A stretch of 64,000 bases of DNA from CAMLJR01 sp964500675 (GCA_964500675.1 CAZCNY010000001.1:1-64000), one strand, 5' to 3'; counted from the first letter of the stretch, positions 33,789-42,947 are shown. Notes: generated by a model not told the origin, from the sequence alone. Numbers and translations: made by a program.

Positions 33789-34790
33789 AAAAATTCGCTC
33801 TGCCGGAACACCAAACTCCAGTGCGGCTTTTTCGACAGCGTTGATCAACGGCGGTGGTCCGCACAGATACATATCCGGCTGTTCAGGAATATCCTTCAGC
33901 GCTTCGCGTATCGCGTCCGCCGGCGTACCTACAAAGCCATCCCATTTATTTTGTGGTCTCCATACGCAAATATCGATTTTGAGTTGTGGCAATTGTGCGC
34001 GCAGTTCTTCCAATTCCTGCCGAGCGAACAATTCGCTTTCTTTGTTCACGCCGAAAAACAGCCGTGCATCCTGCATTTCGCCAAATTCTGCCATGCGCCG
34101 CAGCATCGACAACATCGGCGCGAGCCCGGTGCCGCCGGCGACAAACCAGCGCGCGCGCAAGCTGTTCGATTCGATACCGAATGCGCCCTGCGCACCGCGC
34201 ACCGTGATTGTTTGGCCGACCCGCGCTCGCTCCTTGAGAAAAGTCGAAAATTGTCCGTGGGGTTGCAGACGGATAAAAAACTCCAGCAGGCCGTCCCAAT
34301 TGCTTGTGTTAGCCAGCGAGTACGCGCGGCGCACATTGTGCTCGGGAATGTCCAACTCCATGAATTGGCCCGGTTCGAATTCAGCGGCACAGCAACCTTC
34401 TGCATCGGCGTTGAGACGCAATTGCAAACGCACCGTGTTTTCAGCGATCGGTTCGATCACAACAATTTCCGCGCTGCGTTGCGGTATTTCGTGAAACAAA
34501 ATTTTACGGTGGTCGTACGGCAATTCGATGGTTAAATCGCTGATCGGTGTGGTGCGGCACATGAGAATGGCATTTTTGCTGTCGGCGGGCAGCGCGTCGG
34601 GATTATGTTCGCCGAGACGATAATTGCCCCAACTCACATGAGCATGACACGCCCCGCAACTGCCCTGCCGGCATTGTGATGGCAAGGTGATGTGCGTGGC
34701 ATCGGCCGCATCGATAAGCGATTGCTCCGGCTCACAATCAAACTGCAATTGCTGTTGATCGCGTGTGGTTAGCTGAATATGAAAAGTCAT
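33765..34790 (-). CDS. hcr: NADH-dependent ferredoxin-flavin reductase (HCP reductase-like)
   Basis: A 341-residue electron-transfer enzyme. An N-terminal plant-type [2Fe-2S] ferredoxin domain (CRQGSCGACHAHV, fourth Cys in LMCRTTP) is followed by an FAD domain (RRAYSLANTSNWDG) and an NAD domain (GGTGLAPMLSML, then MYLCGPPPLINAVE). The domain order matches BenC/MmoC-type reductases rather than E. coli Hcr, where the ferredoxin is C-terminal. It is 97 bp downstream of hcp on the same strand, so a role as HCP reductase is inferred. The ATG at 34788-34790 begins at the domain; a longer form from 34805 is possible. It could also serve an oxygenase. Confidence 0.75.
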   Translation of the reverse strand: MTFHIQLTTRDQQQLQFDCEPEQSLIDAADATHITLPSQCRQGSCGACHAHVSWGNYRLGEHNPDALPADSKNAILMCRTTPISDLTIELPYDHRKILFHEIPQRSAEIVVIEPIAENTVRLQLRLNADAEGCCAAEFEPGQFMELDIPEHNVRRAYSLANTSNWDGLLEFFIRLQPHGQFSTFLKERARVGQTITVRGAQGAFGIESNSLRARWFVAGGTGLAPMLSMLRRMAEFGEMQDARLFFGVNKESELFARQELEELRAQLPQLKIDICVWRPQNKWDGFVGTPADAIREALKDIPEQPDMYLCGPPPLINAVEKAALEFGVPAERIFSERFLPA

Positions 34791-34887
34791 GATTGCGTGC
34801 GCCATAAAAAATGGGGAGGCCCCCCCTGGAATGACATCTACTCCAACAATGTGAGAAACACGATGAGGCCCGTTTTGACTTAAAGCG

Positions 34888-36558
34888 CTAAGCCGCATTG
34901 CGTGTGAGCGCGGCTTGCAAATCAGTTTTGGCATCGCCGATCGGACGAATACCGAATTTATCCACGAGCACCTGCAACACATTCGGCGTAAGAAATGCCG
35001 GCAACGTTGGACCGAGATGAATATTTTTAATATCCAATGCCAGCAGCGTCAGCAACACCGCAGCGGCTTTTTGCTCGAACCACGACACCACGAGCGTAAG
35101 CGGCAAATCATTCACGCCGCAATTAAACGCACCGGCTAACGCGGTCGCAATTTTGATCGCCGAATACGTGTCATTGCACTGACCGATATCGAGCAGGCGC
35201 GGAATACCGCCAATATCGCCGAAATCGTGTTGATTAAAGCGGTATTTATTGCAGCCCAGCGTGAGCACAACGGTATCGTCGGGCGCTTGCGTTGCAAAAT
35301 CGGTGTAGTAATTGCGACCCGGCGCAGCACCATCGCAACCGCCGATCAAGAAAAAGTGGCGAATTGCACCACCTTTCACGGCATCGATAACTTTGTCGGC
35401 AACACCGAGCACTGCATCGCGCGCGAAACCAATCGTGATGTGCTTTTCAATTTGATCCTCTTTGAAACCCGGCAGCGCAAGCGCTGCTTGAATCACCGGT
35501 GAAAAATCCTGGTTTTCAAGATGACGCACGCCCGGCCAGCCCACCGGACCCGCCGTGAAAATGCGCTGACGGTATTGCGGCTGTGGTTCGATGATGCAAT
35601 TCGATGTCATCAGAATCGGGCCGGGAAATTTCGCAAAATCGCTCTGCTGATCCTGCCACGCGCCGCCGTAATTACCGACGAGATGCGGATATGCTTTGAG
35701 TTTCGGATACGCATGCGCCGGCAGCATTTCACCATGCGTATAAATATTGATGCCTTTGTCTTTGGTCTGTTCAAGCAGGGCGTGAAGATCGCCAAGATCA
35801 TGACCGGATACCAGAATGGCTTTGCCGCGCACCGGCGTTACGCGCACTTGTGTGGGTTGTTGCGAACCGAAATTGCCGGTGTTGGCGGCATCGAGCAATT
35901 CCATCACTTTCAAATTGAGATTGCCGAGTTCGAGCGATTGAGCGAGCAATGCGTCGATATCGGTTGGATCATTCGCCAGAAAATTCAGCGCTGCTTCGAT
36001 ACCGGCATAAATTTCATCGTTCTCTCTGCCGAGCACATGCGCGTGATGCGCATACGCGCAGACGCCTTTGAGGCCGTACACGATCAACGCGCGCAGACCG
36101 ATAATATCGGCGCCCACCCTTTCGATACCGGCATTGATGCCGACTTCGTGAGCCTGCAACAGCAAACCCTTGAGATCGGCCGCCGGTTGCCACGCTGCAG
36201 CGCCGATGAGAACTTCCGGCGTTTTGCCCTGCGCTTTCGCCGCAGCTTCATACATGGCTTTGGCTTGATCGCGCACGGTGACGGCTTCCTTGAGCAACGC
36301 CACAAAACGCTGCGCGTTGAAATTCACGTTGGTGAGCGTGGTGAACATGCCGTAGAGAATGAAACCGCCCGCCGCGCTATTCGGTGCACCCGATGCGCGC
36401 GAACGCAGACTGTATTGCGCAATACCCTTAAGCGCGTAGATCAATAAATCCTGCAAATCCGCCGTGGTGGCGTCTTTACCGCAGTTGCCTTTGGCGCTCG
36501 CGCACCCCGGCTGTGCACTGTCGGTTTTATCGGTCTGTTCGCATTGATAACAAAACAT
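34888..36558 (-). CDS. hcp: Hybrid-cluster protein (hydroxylamine/NO reductase)
   Basis: A 556-residue HCP. The N-terminal cluster cysteines are in MFCYQCEQT and GCASAKGNCG. The hybrid cluster ligands are in the later parts, among them SGHDLG, TSNCIIEPQ, GGCDGA and LTLGCNKYRF. HCP reduces NO (and hydroxylamine) and is expressed under anaerobic or nitrosative stress. The start MFCYQCEQT at 36556-36558 is the family start. The gene lies downstream of an Rrf2 regulator, and its promoter contains an NsrR-type palindrome and a perfect FNR box. hcr follows on the same strand. Confidence 0.95.
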   Translation of the reverse strand: MFCYQCEQTDKTDSAQPGCASAKGNCGKDATTADLQDLLIYALKGIAQYSLRSRASGAPNSAAGGFILYGMFTTLTNVNFNAQRFVALLKEAVTVRDQAKAMYEAAAKAQGKTPEVLIGAAAWQPAADLKGLLLQAHEVGINAGIERVGADIIGLRALIVYGLKGVCAYAHHAHVLGRENDEIYAGIEAALNFLANDPTDIDALLAQSLELGNLNLKVMELLDAANTGNFGSQQPTQVRVTPVRGKAILVSGHDLGDLHALLEQTKDKGINIYTHGEMLPAHAYPKLKAYPHLVGNYGGAWQDQQSDFAKFPGPILMTSNCIIEPQPQYRQRIFTAGPVGWPGVRHLENQDFSPVIQAALALPGFKEDQIEKHITIGFARDAVLGVADKVIDAVKGGAIRHFFLIGGCDGAAPGRNYYTDFATQAPDDTVVLTLGCNKYRFNQHDFGDIGGIPRLLDIGQCNDTYSAIKIATALAGAFNCGVNDLPLTLVVSWFEQKAAAVLLTLLALDIKNIHLGPTLPAFLTPNVLQVLVDKFGIRPIGDAKTDLQAALTRNAA

Positions 36559-36659
36559 GAAGCAATCCCCTGTGTGAAACATCATGCAGAAATACTTGCG
36601 GCAAGAAAAAAACCACCTCGCCACGCCAAACAATAAACAGCTATACCCGACGATTAATA

Positions 36660-36676
36660 ATGTATTTTATATACAT
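36660..36676. promoter_or_regulatory. NsrR-type palindrome ATGTAT-N5-ATACAT upstream of hcp
   Basis: ATGTAT TTTAT ATACAT is a perfect match to the half-site pair of the E. coli NsrR motif (ATGYAT-N5-ATRCAT). It lies about 100 bp upstream of the hcp start, downstream of an NsrR-like gene. It is the expected NO-responsive operator; the regulator is inferred. Confidence 0.75.
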
Positions 36677-36708
36677 ATTTATTGTCGATAGGGTGACCAA
36701 GGAAAGTC

Positions 36709-36722
36709 TTGATCTCGATCAA
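36709..36722. promoter_or_regulatory. Perfect FNR/DNR box TTGAT-N4-ATCAA
   Basis: TTGATCTCGATCAA is an exact match to the CRP/FNR-family anaerobic consensus. It sits about 150 bp upstream of hcp and 33 bp upstream of the NsrR-type palindrome. Anaerobic or NO-dependent (FNR, ANR, DNR, NNR) activation of hcp is likely. Confidence 0.8.
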
Positions 36723-36777
36723 GTAAACGATGGAAGGTATTTAACGAAGGGAGTTATTGATGAAAAGCGATGAACAA

Positions 36778-37194
36778 TCAACTCGACAGGAACGCGTCTA
36801 TTCCACGGCTGTTGGCCAAAATATCTGCGAGTGTGTAGCGATCAAGCACATCGAAAAATGCACGTGTCGCCTCTCGTAACGGTCTTGGCAATGCGCAGAC
36901 GGGAGCGATGGCGCAGCCGACGCAATCCACCAAACTAAAATCGCGTTCAGTGCGTCGTATCACATCACCCAGGGCTATTTCAGCCGCCGGTCGCGCAAGC
37001 GCGATGCCGCCACTGCGGCCACGCGTGCTGACCAGAAAACCATCCTTCACCAACTCATGCACCACTTTGACTAAATGGTTGTGCGAAATGCGGTAAGTCC
37101 GGGCGATTTCCGAAATGGGCACTGAGCGATCGGCATTCACGCCCAAATGGAAAAGAACGCGCATGGCAAAATCGGTGTGGCGTGTCAGGCGCAT
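36778..37194 (-). CDS. Rrf2-family repressor, NsrR-like (copy near hcp)
   Basis: A 138-residue Rrf2 regulator beginning MRLTRHTDFAMRVLFHLGV, with the recognition helix YRISHNHLVKVVHELVKDG. The cluster cysteines are Cys91, Cys94 and Cys100 (CVGCAIAPVC). The first spacing is shorter than in E. coli NsrR (C91, C96, C102), so cluster type could differ. GAGGTGG precedes the ATG. It is the first gene upstream of hcp and would repress hcp in the absence of NO. A second Rrf2 protein of similar type is encoded at 44154-44627. Confidence 0.8.
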   Translation of the reverse strand: MRLTRHTDFAMRVLFHLGVNADRSVPISEIARTYRISHNHLVKVVHELVKDGFLVSTRGRSGGIALARPAAEIALGDVIRRTERDFSLVDCVGCAIAPVCALPRPLREATRAFFDVLDRYTLADILANSRGIDAFLSS

Positions 37195-37470
37195 TGAGCC
37201 ACCTCAATCAATATTACAGTCGACGAAATATCTTCTTGTCAGCCTAATGAATACATTATACATATCTGCTAAATGAATGTATTTTGTGGCGGCATGAAGC
37301 GAAGCCAACCCCTTACAAAATCAACCTGCGTTTAGTGTCGGTGGTTGGCTCATAGACAATGCCTTGGGGTTCGCTCTGATGTTCCAGCGTACCGATAACT
37401 TTGCATGCCTTAAGATCAACCCCTCTTACGCCTACTTGAATGATTTACTTGGTCGCCCTGCTGTTGAGTG

Positions 37471-39336
37471 TTACCGAACGTCGTCCGAGCGGAGCCGAAA
37501 TGGCGTGGATAAATGACGGGTACGCTGGTGTGATTCTCGGAGTCTTTGTGAGTGTGCCGCCAGAAGATCGCCGCGCGTAATGATTCCTGTCATGCGATCG
37601 GAATCATCATCGGCGACCACGATCAAGCGCCCAACGTTGAATTCGACCATATGATCGGCAGCCTCGCGCGCCGATTGGCTTTCCTGCACGATCAACGGAG
37701 CGCGACTTACCAACGCGCGAACTGCGGCAGTCGGCGAAATCTGCGTGCGCAGCAAATCCTTGCGTGTCACCATGCCGATGATCCGGCGGTTGGCATCGAG
37801 TACAGGAAACCCCTGGTGCTGAGCTTCTCCACTGTCTTGCTCCAGCCATGTGCGGACATCCGATACCTGCTGCGACTCATCCAGAGCAACAACATCGCGG
37901 CTGCAAACCTCGCTGACGGCCACCCGATCCAGATAATCAGCGCTGTAATCCGAAGGTACTCGAACACCGCGCCGGGTAATTTTCTCAGTCATGATGGTGT
38001 TGCGCATCAGCAGGCCCGACACCAAATACGCGGCGGCGCAGGCTCCTAATAAAGGCAGCAGACCGTGAGGTTGCTGGGTGGTTTCAAATGCGAATACCAC
38101 CGCCGCTAAAAATGCGCGCGAAGCGCCGACAAACAATGTCGCCATGCCAACTAGCGCAGCCAGGCGCGGATCCACCTGCAGCGCGGGCAACCATTCGGCT
38201 ATAAGGATTCCCGCGAAGCCGCCCGCCGCGCCGCCGATGGTAAACAGCGGTGCCAGCGTACCGCCCGAAGTACCGCTGCCCAGTGCCACGGACCACGACA
38301 GCAATTTCAGTAGGCAAAGCGCTGCCAGCGCACTCCAGCCTAGCTGCCCATTCACGATCGCTGCGATGTTGTCGTAACCGACCCCCAGTGTTTGCGGCAT
38401 GAAGTAGCCCACTGCGCCCACCACTACGCCGCCGATTGCCGGCCACCACATCCAGTGTATCGGCAGCTTTTCAAAAGCATCTTCTATCCCGTAGGTCAGC
38501 TTCGTGATCAACACACCGGCCAGGCCGCAGAGAGCTCCCAACATCACATAAGTTGCCAATGCCATTAGTCCGGGGATCGCCACTGCGGACATGGCGAAAA
38601 CAGCGTCCGAGCCCTCCAGCGCGAAACGTACGCCCGTTGCAGTTGTTGCCGCTAGCGCAACAGGAATGAGTGAGCGCGCCCGTCGTTCAAACAACAGCAG
38701 TTCTATCGCCAGCAGAACAGCCGATACCGGGGCCGCGAAGACGGCCGCCATACCCGCTGCGGCACCGGATGCCAGCAGCGTCTTGCGCTCGTCGGCGGTC
38801 ACGTGGGTCAACTGGCCAACGAGAGAGCCCAGAGCTCCGCCGGTAGCAATGATGGGACCCTCGGCCCCAAACGGGCCGCCGGTGCCGATGGCGATTGCAG
38901 AGGAAACCGGCTTGAGCCATGTGATTCGCGGCGGAATACGGCTTTCGTTGAGTAGAACCTGCTCCATGGCTTCGGGAATACCATGCCCGCGGATCGCACG
39001 CGATCCCCACCGGGCCATGATCCCGACAATCAAACCACCCATCACCGGTACCGCGATCACCCATATCCCCAATCGATTACCGGCGGGACTGACAAAGGCG
39101 GGGCTTAAGCGTCCGTAAAACGCCGCGTTGGTGACTAGCCCGATCAGCGCGGTGAGTGCGTAAGCGACGAAAGCCGCGATAACACCCAGTGCCATACCAA
39201 TGCTGCTGATCAAAAGTACTCGACGATTGAGCGACTGAAATCGCTTGGCCATCTGCGCGTTGGCCATTGTGGGTTCAAGAGAAGGCGCAAGAGGAACGAT
39301 GGTTTCGGGTTGAGGATTGTCTGTCATTTCCAGCAT
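37471..39336 (-). CDS. ClC-family chloride channel with C-terminal CBS domains
   Basis: A 621-residue polytopic membrane protein. ClC motifs are GHGIPEAM, GGPFGAEGP (gating Glu present) and GSGTSGGTLAPLF. Two CBS domains occupy about residues 455-600 (SEVCSRDVVALDESQQVSD, then GMVTRKDLL; and IVQESQSAREAADHMVEF, then GIITRGDLL). The pair probably senses nucleotides or ionic strength. Two in-frame ATGs (39334-39336 and 39325-39327) compete and neither has a strong ribosome site. The gene follows DUF488 and qNOR on the same strand after a 98-bp gap, so membership in the NO operon is uncertain. Confidence 0.9.
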   Translation of the reverse strand: MLEMTDNPQPETIVPLAPSLEPTMANAQMAKRFQSLNRRVLLISSIGMALGVIAAFVAYALTALIGLVTNAAFYGRLSPAFVSPAGNRLGIWVIAVPVMGGLIVGIMARWGSRAIRGHGIPEAMEQVLLNESRIPPRITWLKPVSSAIAIGTGGPFGAEGPIIATGGALGSLVGQLTHVTADERKTLLASGAAAGMAAVFAAPVSAVLLAIELLLFERRARSLIPVALAATTATGVRFALEGSDAVFAMSAVAIPGLMALATYVMLGALCGLAGVLITKLTYGIEDAFEKLPIHWMWWPAIGGVVVGAVGYFMPQTLGVGYDNIAAIVNGQLGWSALAALCLLKLLSWSVALGSGTSGGTLAPLFTIGGAAGGFAGILIAEWLPALQVDPRLAALVGMATLFVGASRAFLAAVVFAFETTQQPHGLLPLLGACAAAYLVSGLLMRNTIMTEKITRRGVRVPSDYSADYLDRVAVSEVCSRDVVALDESQQVSDVRTWLEQDSGEAQHQGFPVLDANRRIIGMVTRKDLLRTQISPTAAVRALVSRAPLIVQESQSAREAADHMVEFNVGRLIVVADDDSDRMTGIITRGDLLAAHSQRLRESHQRTRHLSTPFRLRSDDVR

Positions 39337-39434
39337 CGGATTTTATGAATAGAGTAATGAAATTAATTTTACTGCGTAGCCGCGCATTAGGCGACAAGCA
39401 TTGCTGACTCCGCGCCGATAGATTGCGAGCAATT

Positions 39435-39824
39435 CTACGTCGTGTGATCGGTGTGATTGGCCCGAAAATGCTGGGCTAAGTAATCGGCCAGTACGCGCGC
39501 GTGATTGCATTCCGGATCGCGTGCCGCGTAGAGCAATGTCACGCGACCGTTGTGCAACAGTGCTTCGAGCTGTGCGACGGCTAAACAATTTTTAAGCTCA
39601 GCACGATAACGGCGGCTAAACTCCCGGAAGCGCACGGGGTCATGATCGAACCACGTGCGCAATTCAGAAGTCGGTGCGACATCCTTCAGCCAGAGCGTCA
39701 GCGCCGCATCTTGTTTGCGCACACCACGCGGCCAGAGGCGATCTACCAACACCCGCGCGCCGTCATCTGCGGCTGGCGATTCATAGATGCGCTTGATGCG
39801 TAAATTGTGCATACGATCAGCCAT
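39435..39824 (-). CDS. DUF488-family protein
   Basis: A 129-residue DUF488/YeaO-like protein. Conserved words are IKRIYESPAADDGARVLVDR, LWPRGVRK, LKDVAPTSELRTWFDHDP and TLLYAARDPECNHARVLADY. Members are uncharacterised and commonly lie near heme, nitrogen-oxide or stress genes. Its ATG overlaps the stop of the NO reductase gene by 8 nt, so translation is coupled to it. That makes a role in nitrosative stress, perhaps DNA- or thiol-related, a fair guess only. Confidence 0.85.
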   Translation of the reverse strand: MADRMHNLRIKRIYESPAADDGARVLVDRLWPRGVRKQDAALTLWLKDVAPTSELRTWFDHDPVRFREFSRRYRAELKNCLAVAQLEALLHNGRVTLLYAARDPECNHARVLADYLAQHFRANHTDHTT

Positions 39825-42105
39825 TGTCGTTCTGCAAAAATGGTCGCAGTTTGATCACGAAATCCCATGCCATCAGCAGCGCGCCGAGTGCAAACACCAC
39901 ATCGCCAGGTAAGCGCATCCACTGCCAGAATAACGTCGTGCTATAAAACGCATTGCTGCGGGCGTAGGCAAGACCATGTTCATAAACGGCGTCGAGCTGC
40001 GGCCAGCCGATCGGGAAAAAATTAAGAAAAATCCATAACACCAAGCCACCGTTGTAAAGCCAGAAGGCCATCAAACCGAGGCGCTCGCTGAATGGTCTGT
40101 GATCCGCAGCAGTGTAGCGCAGACAAAAATAAATCAGCCCGATCGCCAATTCGCCGAATGCGCCGAACAATGCCGTGTGCGCATGGTTGAGCGTAAGAAA
40201 TGTACCGTGCTCATAGTAATTGACGAGCGGCGCGTTGAGTGTGCCGCCACCGAAAACTCCAGCACCGACGAAATTCCACACCGCGGCGCCGATGATGTAA
40301 ATGTAAGCAAGGCGATATTTGAATTCCTGATGCGCTTTGATTAGCCGATAGTGATTGATGGCTTCGATAATCAGCAGCACCAGCGGCAATACTTCGATGA
40401 ACGAAAACATGCTGCCCATCGGCACCCACATGCTCGGTCCGCCGGCCCAGTATAAATGGTGTCCGGTGCCGATAACGCCGCCGAGAAAAATCAGAATTAA
40501 TTCGAAATAAACCGCGCGCTCAGCCAACTTGCGCGACACCAGCCCCACCGCCATCAATAAGTACGCGCTAATCGACGCAGCGAAAAATTCAAACGATTGC
40601 TCGACCCACAAATGCACGACCCACCAGCGCCAGAAATCGGTCAGCGTGAACGATTTCTCGATGCCGGTCAGTGGAATCATACCGAACACGTAAAGAATGG
40701 CGATATTGATCGTCGATGCCCAAATTAAATGTTCGAGACGAATGCGGCCCGACCAGAATTCACCCGCGGCAGTCCGCCAGCGCGCCATGCTCGGCCATAG
40801 CGCGCGCATCACCAGCACGCTCCAAGTCGATAATCCAATGAAAAATCCAATCTGCCAAAAGCGACCGAGTTGAATATACGAAAGCCCCTGATTGCCGAAC
40901 CAAAACCAGCCCTGATCGATCACGCCCATGATGCCTAAATAGTTGCCGATCAACGCGCCGGCAACCACGAACAATGTCACCCAAAACAGCAGATCGACCA
41001 ATGCACCCTGGCCTTTGGCCTCCTGCCCGCCCGCAATGGCCGGCGCAAGAAATAATGCGGCGCCGATCCACGATAAACCGATCCAGGCAATCGGTGCCTG
41101 AATATGCAAATCGCGTAAAAAATTGAAAGGTAAAATCGCGTTGATATCGAAGCCGTAAAAACTGGCCCGGTCATAATAAGAGTGAGCCATGATTGTGCCG
41201 GCTGCGATCTGCACCAACAGCAGCGCCGCTACCACCAGAAAATACTTGCCCACACGCCGCTGACTCGGTGTCAGCGGCCGGAATACCGACAGTAACGGAT
41301 CCATCGGTGCATCGTCGGGATTGTTGAGATAGTACTCATAGATAAACAGCACCACACCAAAAGCAAAAAACGTGAAGCAGAAACTGATCCACGTCCAGCG
41401 AAATGTATTCGTTGTGGGTGTGTTGCCCACCAGCGGTTCGTAAGGCCAGTTTTCTGTCCACGATTGCACGTGCCCAGGTCTTCGCGCCACCGTGGTGAGC
41501 GCGGAGAACACCAGAAAATCCGTGGTTTGAAGCGCTAAGTTCGGTGCCAGGCTATACGCGCGCGTCCATCCGGTTTCGCGATGGGTGGTTTGTAAGTTAT
41601 TCGCGATATCGCCCCGCACCGTTTTTATTGCATTAGCCACTGCTTCAGGGAGAACAACTTCGCGTTGGGTCAGATCGATATCCTGTAAAGCGCGTTGCAT
41701 CTCGGCGGTCACCGCGCTCTGTTGCACGGTCGTGAGATTTGCGAACGTCTTGCCAAATGTCGCCTGCGCGATGTTGAGCTGCGTCGCTTGCGCCAGTTTG
41801 ACCAGAATCGATGCCGTGTAATCTTCACCATAATAAGAACCCATGCCGTAAAGGCTGCCGTAATCCATCAAATCGGCTTTCTGAAAACCGCCCTTACCGG
41901 CGAACACATCGGCGCCCGTCATCAACAACTCGCCATCGGCAGCGACAAAGCGTTCCGGCTGCGGCGGTGCGGTGCGGTAGGTAACCACGGTTGCCCAGGC
42001 AAGTAGCCCGAATGTGCCGATCGCAACGATCAACAATACCCATTTGAGTACGTTGCTGATGGGATCTTCGCGGTGTGATGAAATGTTTACGCTATCCGCT
42101 GTCAT
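39817..42105 (-). CDS. norB: Quinol-dependent nitric oxide reductase (single-subunit qNOR)
   Basis: A 762-residue inner-membrane heme-copper-oxidase-superfamily enzyme that reduces NO to N2O with quinol electrons. The N-terminal periplasmic extension and first transmembrane helix (VLLIVAIGTFGLLAWATVV) replace the NorC subunit, as in qNOR (NorZ). Catalytic-core segments visible are WVVHLWVEQSFEFFAA, GTGHHLYWAG (the metal-binding His pair) and LNHAHTALFGAFGELAIG. No cytochrome c motif CxxCH is present in the N-terminus, which supports quinol use. GGAG precedes the ATG. It follows a 94-bp gap after sdhB and is overlapped by DUF488. Confidence 0.93.
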   Translation of the reverse strand: MTADSVNISSHREDPISNVLKWVLLIVAIGTFGLLAWATVVTYRTAPPQPERFVAADGELLMTGADVFAGKGGFQKADLMDYGSLYGMGSYYGEDYTASILVKLAQATQLNIAQATFGKTFANLTTVQQSAVTAEMQRALQDIDLTQREVVLPEAVANAIKTVRGDIANNLQTTHRETGWTRAYSLAPNLALQTTDFLVFSALTTVARRPGHVQSWTENWPYEPLVGNTPTTNTFRWTWISFCFTFFAFGVVLFIYEYYLNNPDDAPMDPLLSVFRPLTPSQRRVGKYFLVVAALLLVQIAAGTIMAHSYYDRASFYGFDINAILPFNFLRDLHIQAPIAWIGLSWIGAALFLAPAIAGGQEAKGQGALVDLLFWVTLFVVAGALIGNYLGIMGVIDQGWFWFGNQGLSYIQLGRFWQIGFFIGLSTWSVLVMRALWPSMARWRTAAGEFWSGRIRLEHLIWASTINIAILYVFGMIPLTGIEKSFTLTDFWRWWVVHLWVEQSFEFFAASISAYLLMAVGLVSRKLAERAVYFELILIFLGGVIGTGHHLYWAGGPSMWVPMGSMFSFIEVLPLVLLIIEAINHYRLIKAHQEFKYRLAYIYIIGAAVWNFVGAGVFGGGTLNAPLVNYYEHGTFLTLNHAHTALFGAFGELAIGLIYFCLRYTAADHRPFSERLGLMAFWLYNGGLVLWIFLNFFPIGWPQLDAVYEHGLAYARSNAFYSTTLFWQWMRLPGDVVFALGALLMAWDFVIKLRPFLQNDNG

Positions 42106-42199
42106 GGTCTCGCTCTCCGTGTGGTTGAAAAGTGTGGCGTTCTAAATGCGCATACTGCGAAATTGATGGAAAAAAATTCTATCGCTGAGTACAGATTTT

Positions 42200-42907
42200 T
42201 TAGCTGGACTGCTTTAACAAACGCGCGCGGATCGTGCCTATCGCCTTCATGGGATTGAGCCCCTTTGGACACACCCAGGTGCAATTCTGAATTTGACGGC
42301 AGCGAAATACGCTGAAGGGATCCTTCAATGCTTCAAGCCGCTCAGCGCTGGCGGTGTCTCGGCTATCTTCCAGAAATCGAGATGCAGCGAGCAGTCCCGC
42401 GGGGCCGATAAAACGCTCGGGATTCCACCACCACGAAGGGCAACCGGAAGTGCAACAGGCGCACAGAATGCATTCGTACAAACCGTCGAGACGCGCGCGA
42501 TCTTGCGGCGACTGCAATCGCTCAATTGCCGGCACTGGGCCATCGTTAATTAACCACGGTTGAATTTTTTTGTACTGGCGGAAAAATAAATCCAGATCGA
42601 CGACGAGATCGCGAATCACCGGCATGCCGGTCAAGGGGCGAAGTACCAAAGTATCACTGCCTTTCATGGCGTCGGATATTCGCGTCACGCAGGCCAGACT
42701 ATTTCTACCGTTAATATTCATGCCGTCCGAACCGCAAACACCCTCCCGGCACGAACGCCGAAACACGAGGCTTGCATCCTTTTGTTTCAACCGCTCCAGC
42801 ACATCCAACACCATCAAATCACGATCGCCACTATCAAGGTTATAGTTTTGCATGCGCGGTTGAGCATCGACCTCGGGGTTGTAGCGGTAGATCCGAATCT
42901 TCAGCAT
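42200..42907 (-). CDS. Succinate dehydrogenase-type iron-sulfur subunit, isolated SdhB paralogue
   Basis: A 235-residue SdhB. The [2Fe-2S] site has C53, C58, D61 and C73 (CREGVCGSDG ... LAC), the Asp replacing Cys as in E. coli SdhB. Two further clusters are in CILCACCTSGCPSWWW and CRQIQNCTWVCPKGLNP. The quinone-site Trp and FIGPAGLLAA are kept. No sdhA, sdhC or sdhD gene lies beside it. A perfect CGGAGG ribosome site and the tight spacing (40 bp from nnrS, 94 bp to norB) put it in the NO operon. It may feed electrons to the quinone pool or act with qNOR; this is inference. Confidence 0.85.
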   Translation of the reverse strand: MLKIRIYRYNPEVDAQPRMQNYNLDSGDRDLMVLDVLERLKQKDASLVFRRSCREGVCGSDGMNINGRNSLACVTRISDAMKGSDTLVLRPLTGMPVIRDLVVDLDLFFRQYKKIQPWLINDGPVPAIERLQSPQDRARLDGLYECILCACCTSGCPSWWWNPERFIGPAGLLAASRFLEDSRDTASAERLEALKDPFSVFRCRQIQNCTWVCPKGLNPMKAIGTIRARLLKQSS

Positions 42908-42947
42908 CTCGACCTCCGGTGTGCACCATGCAATGAGCGATTGGCTA

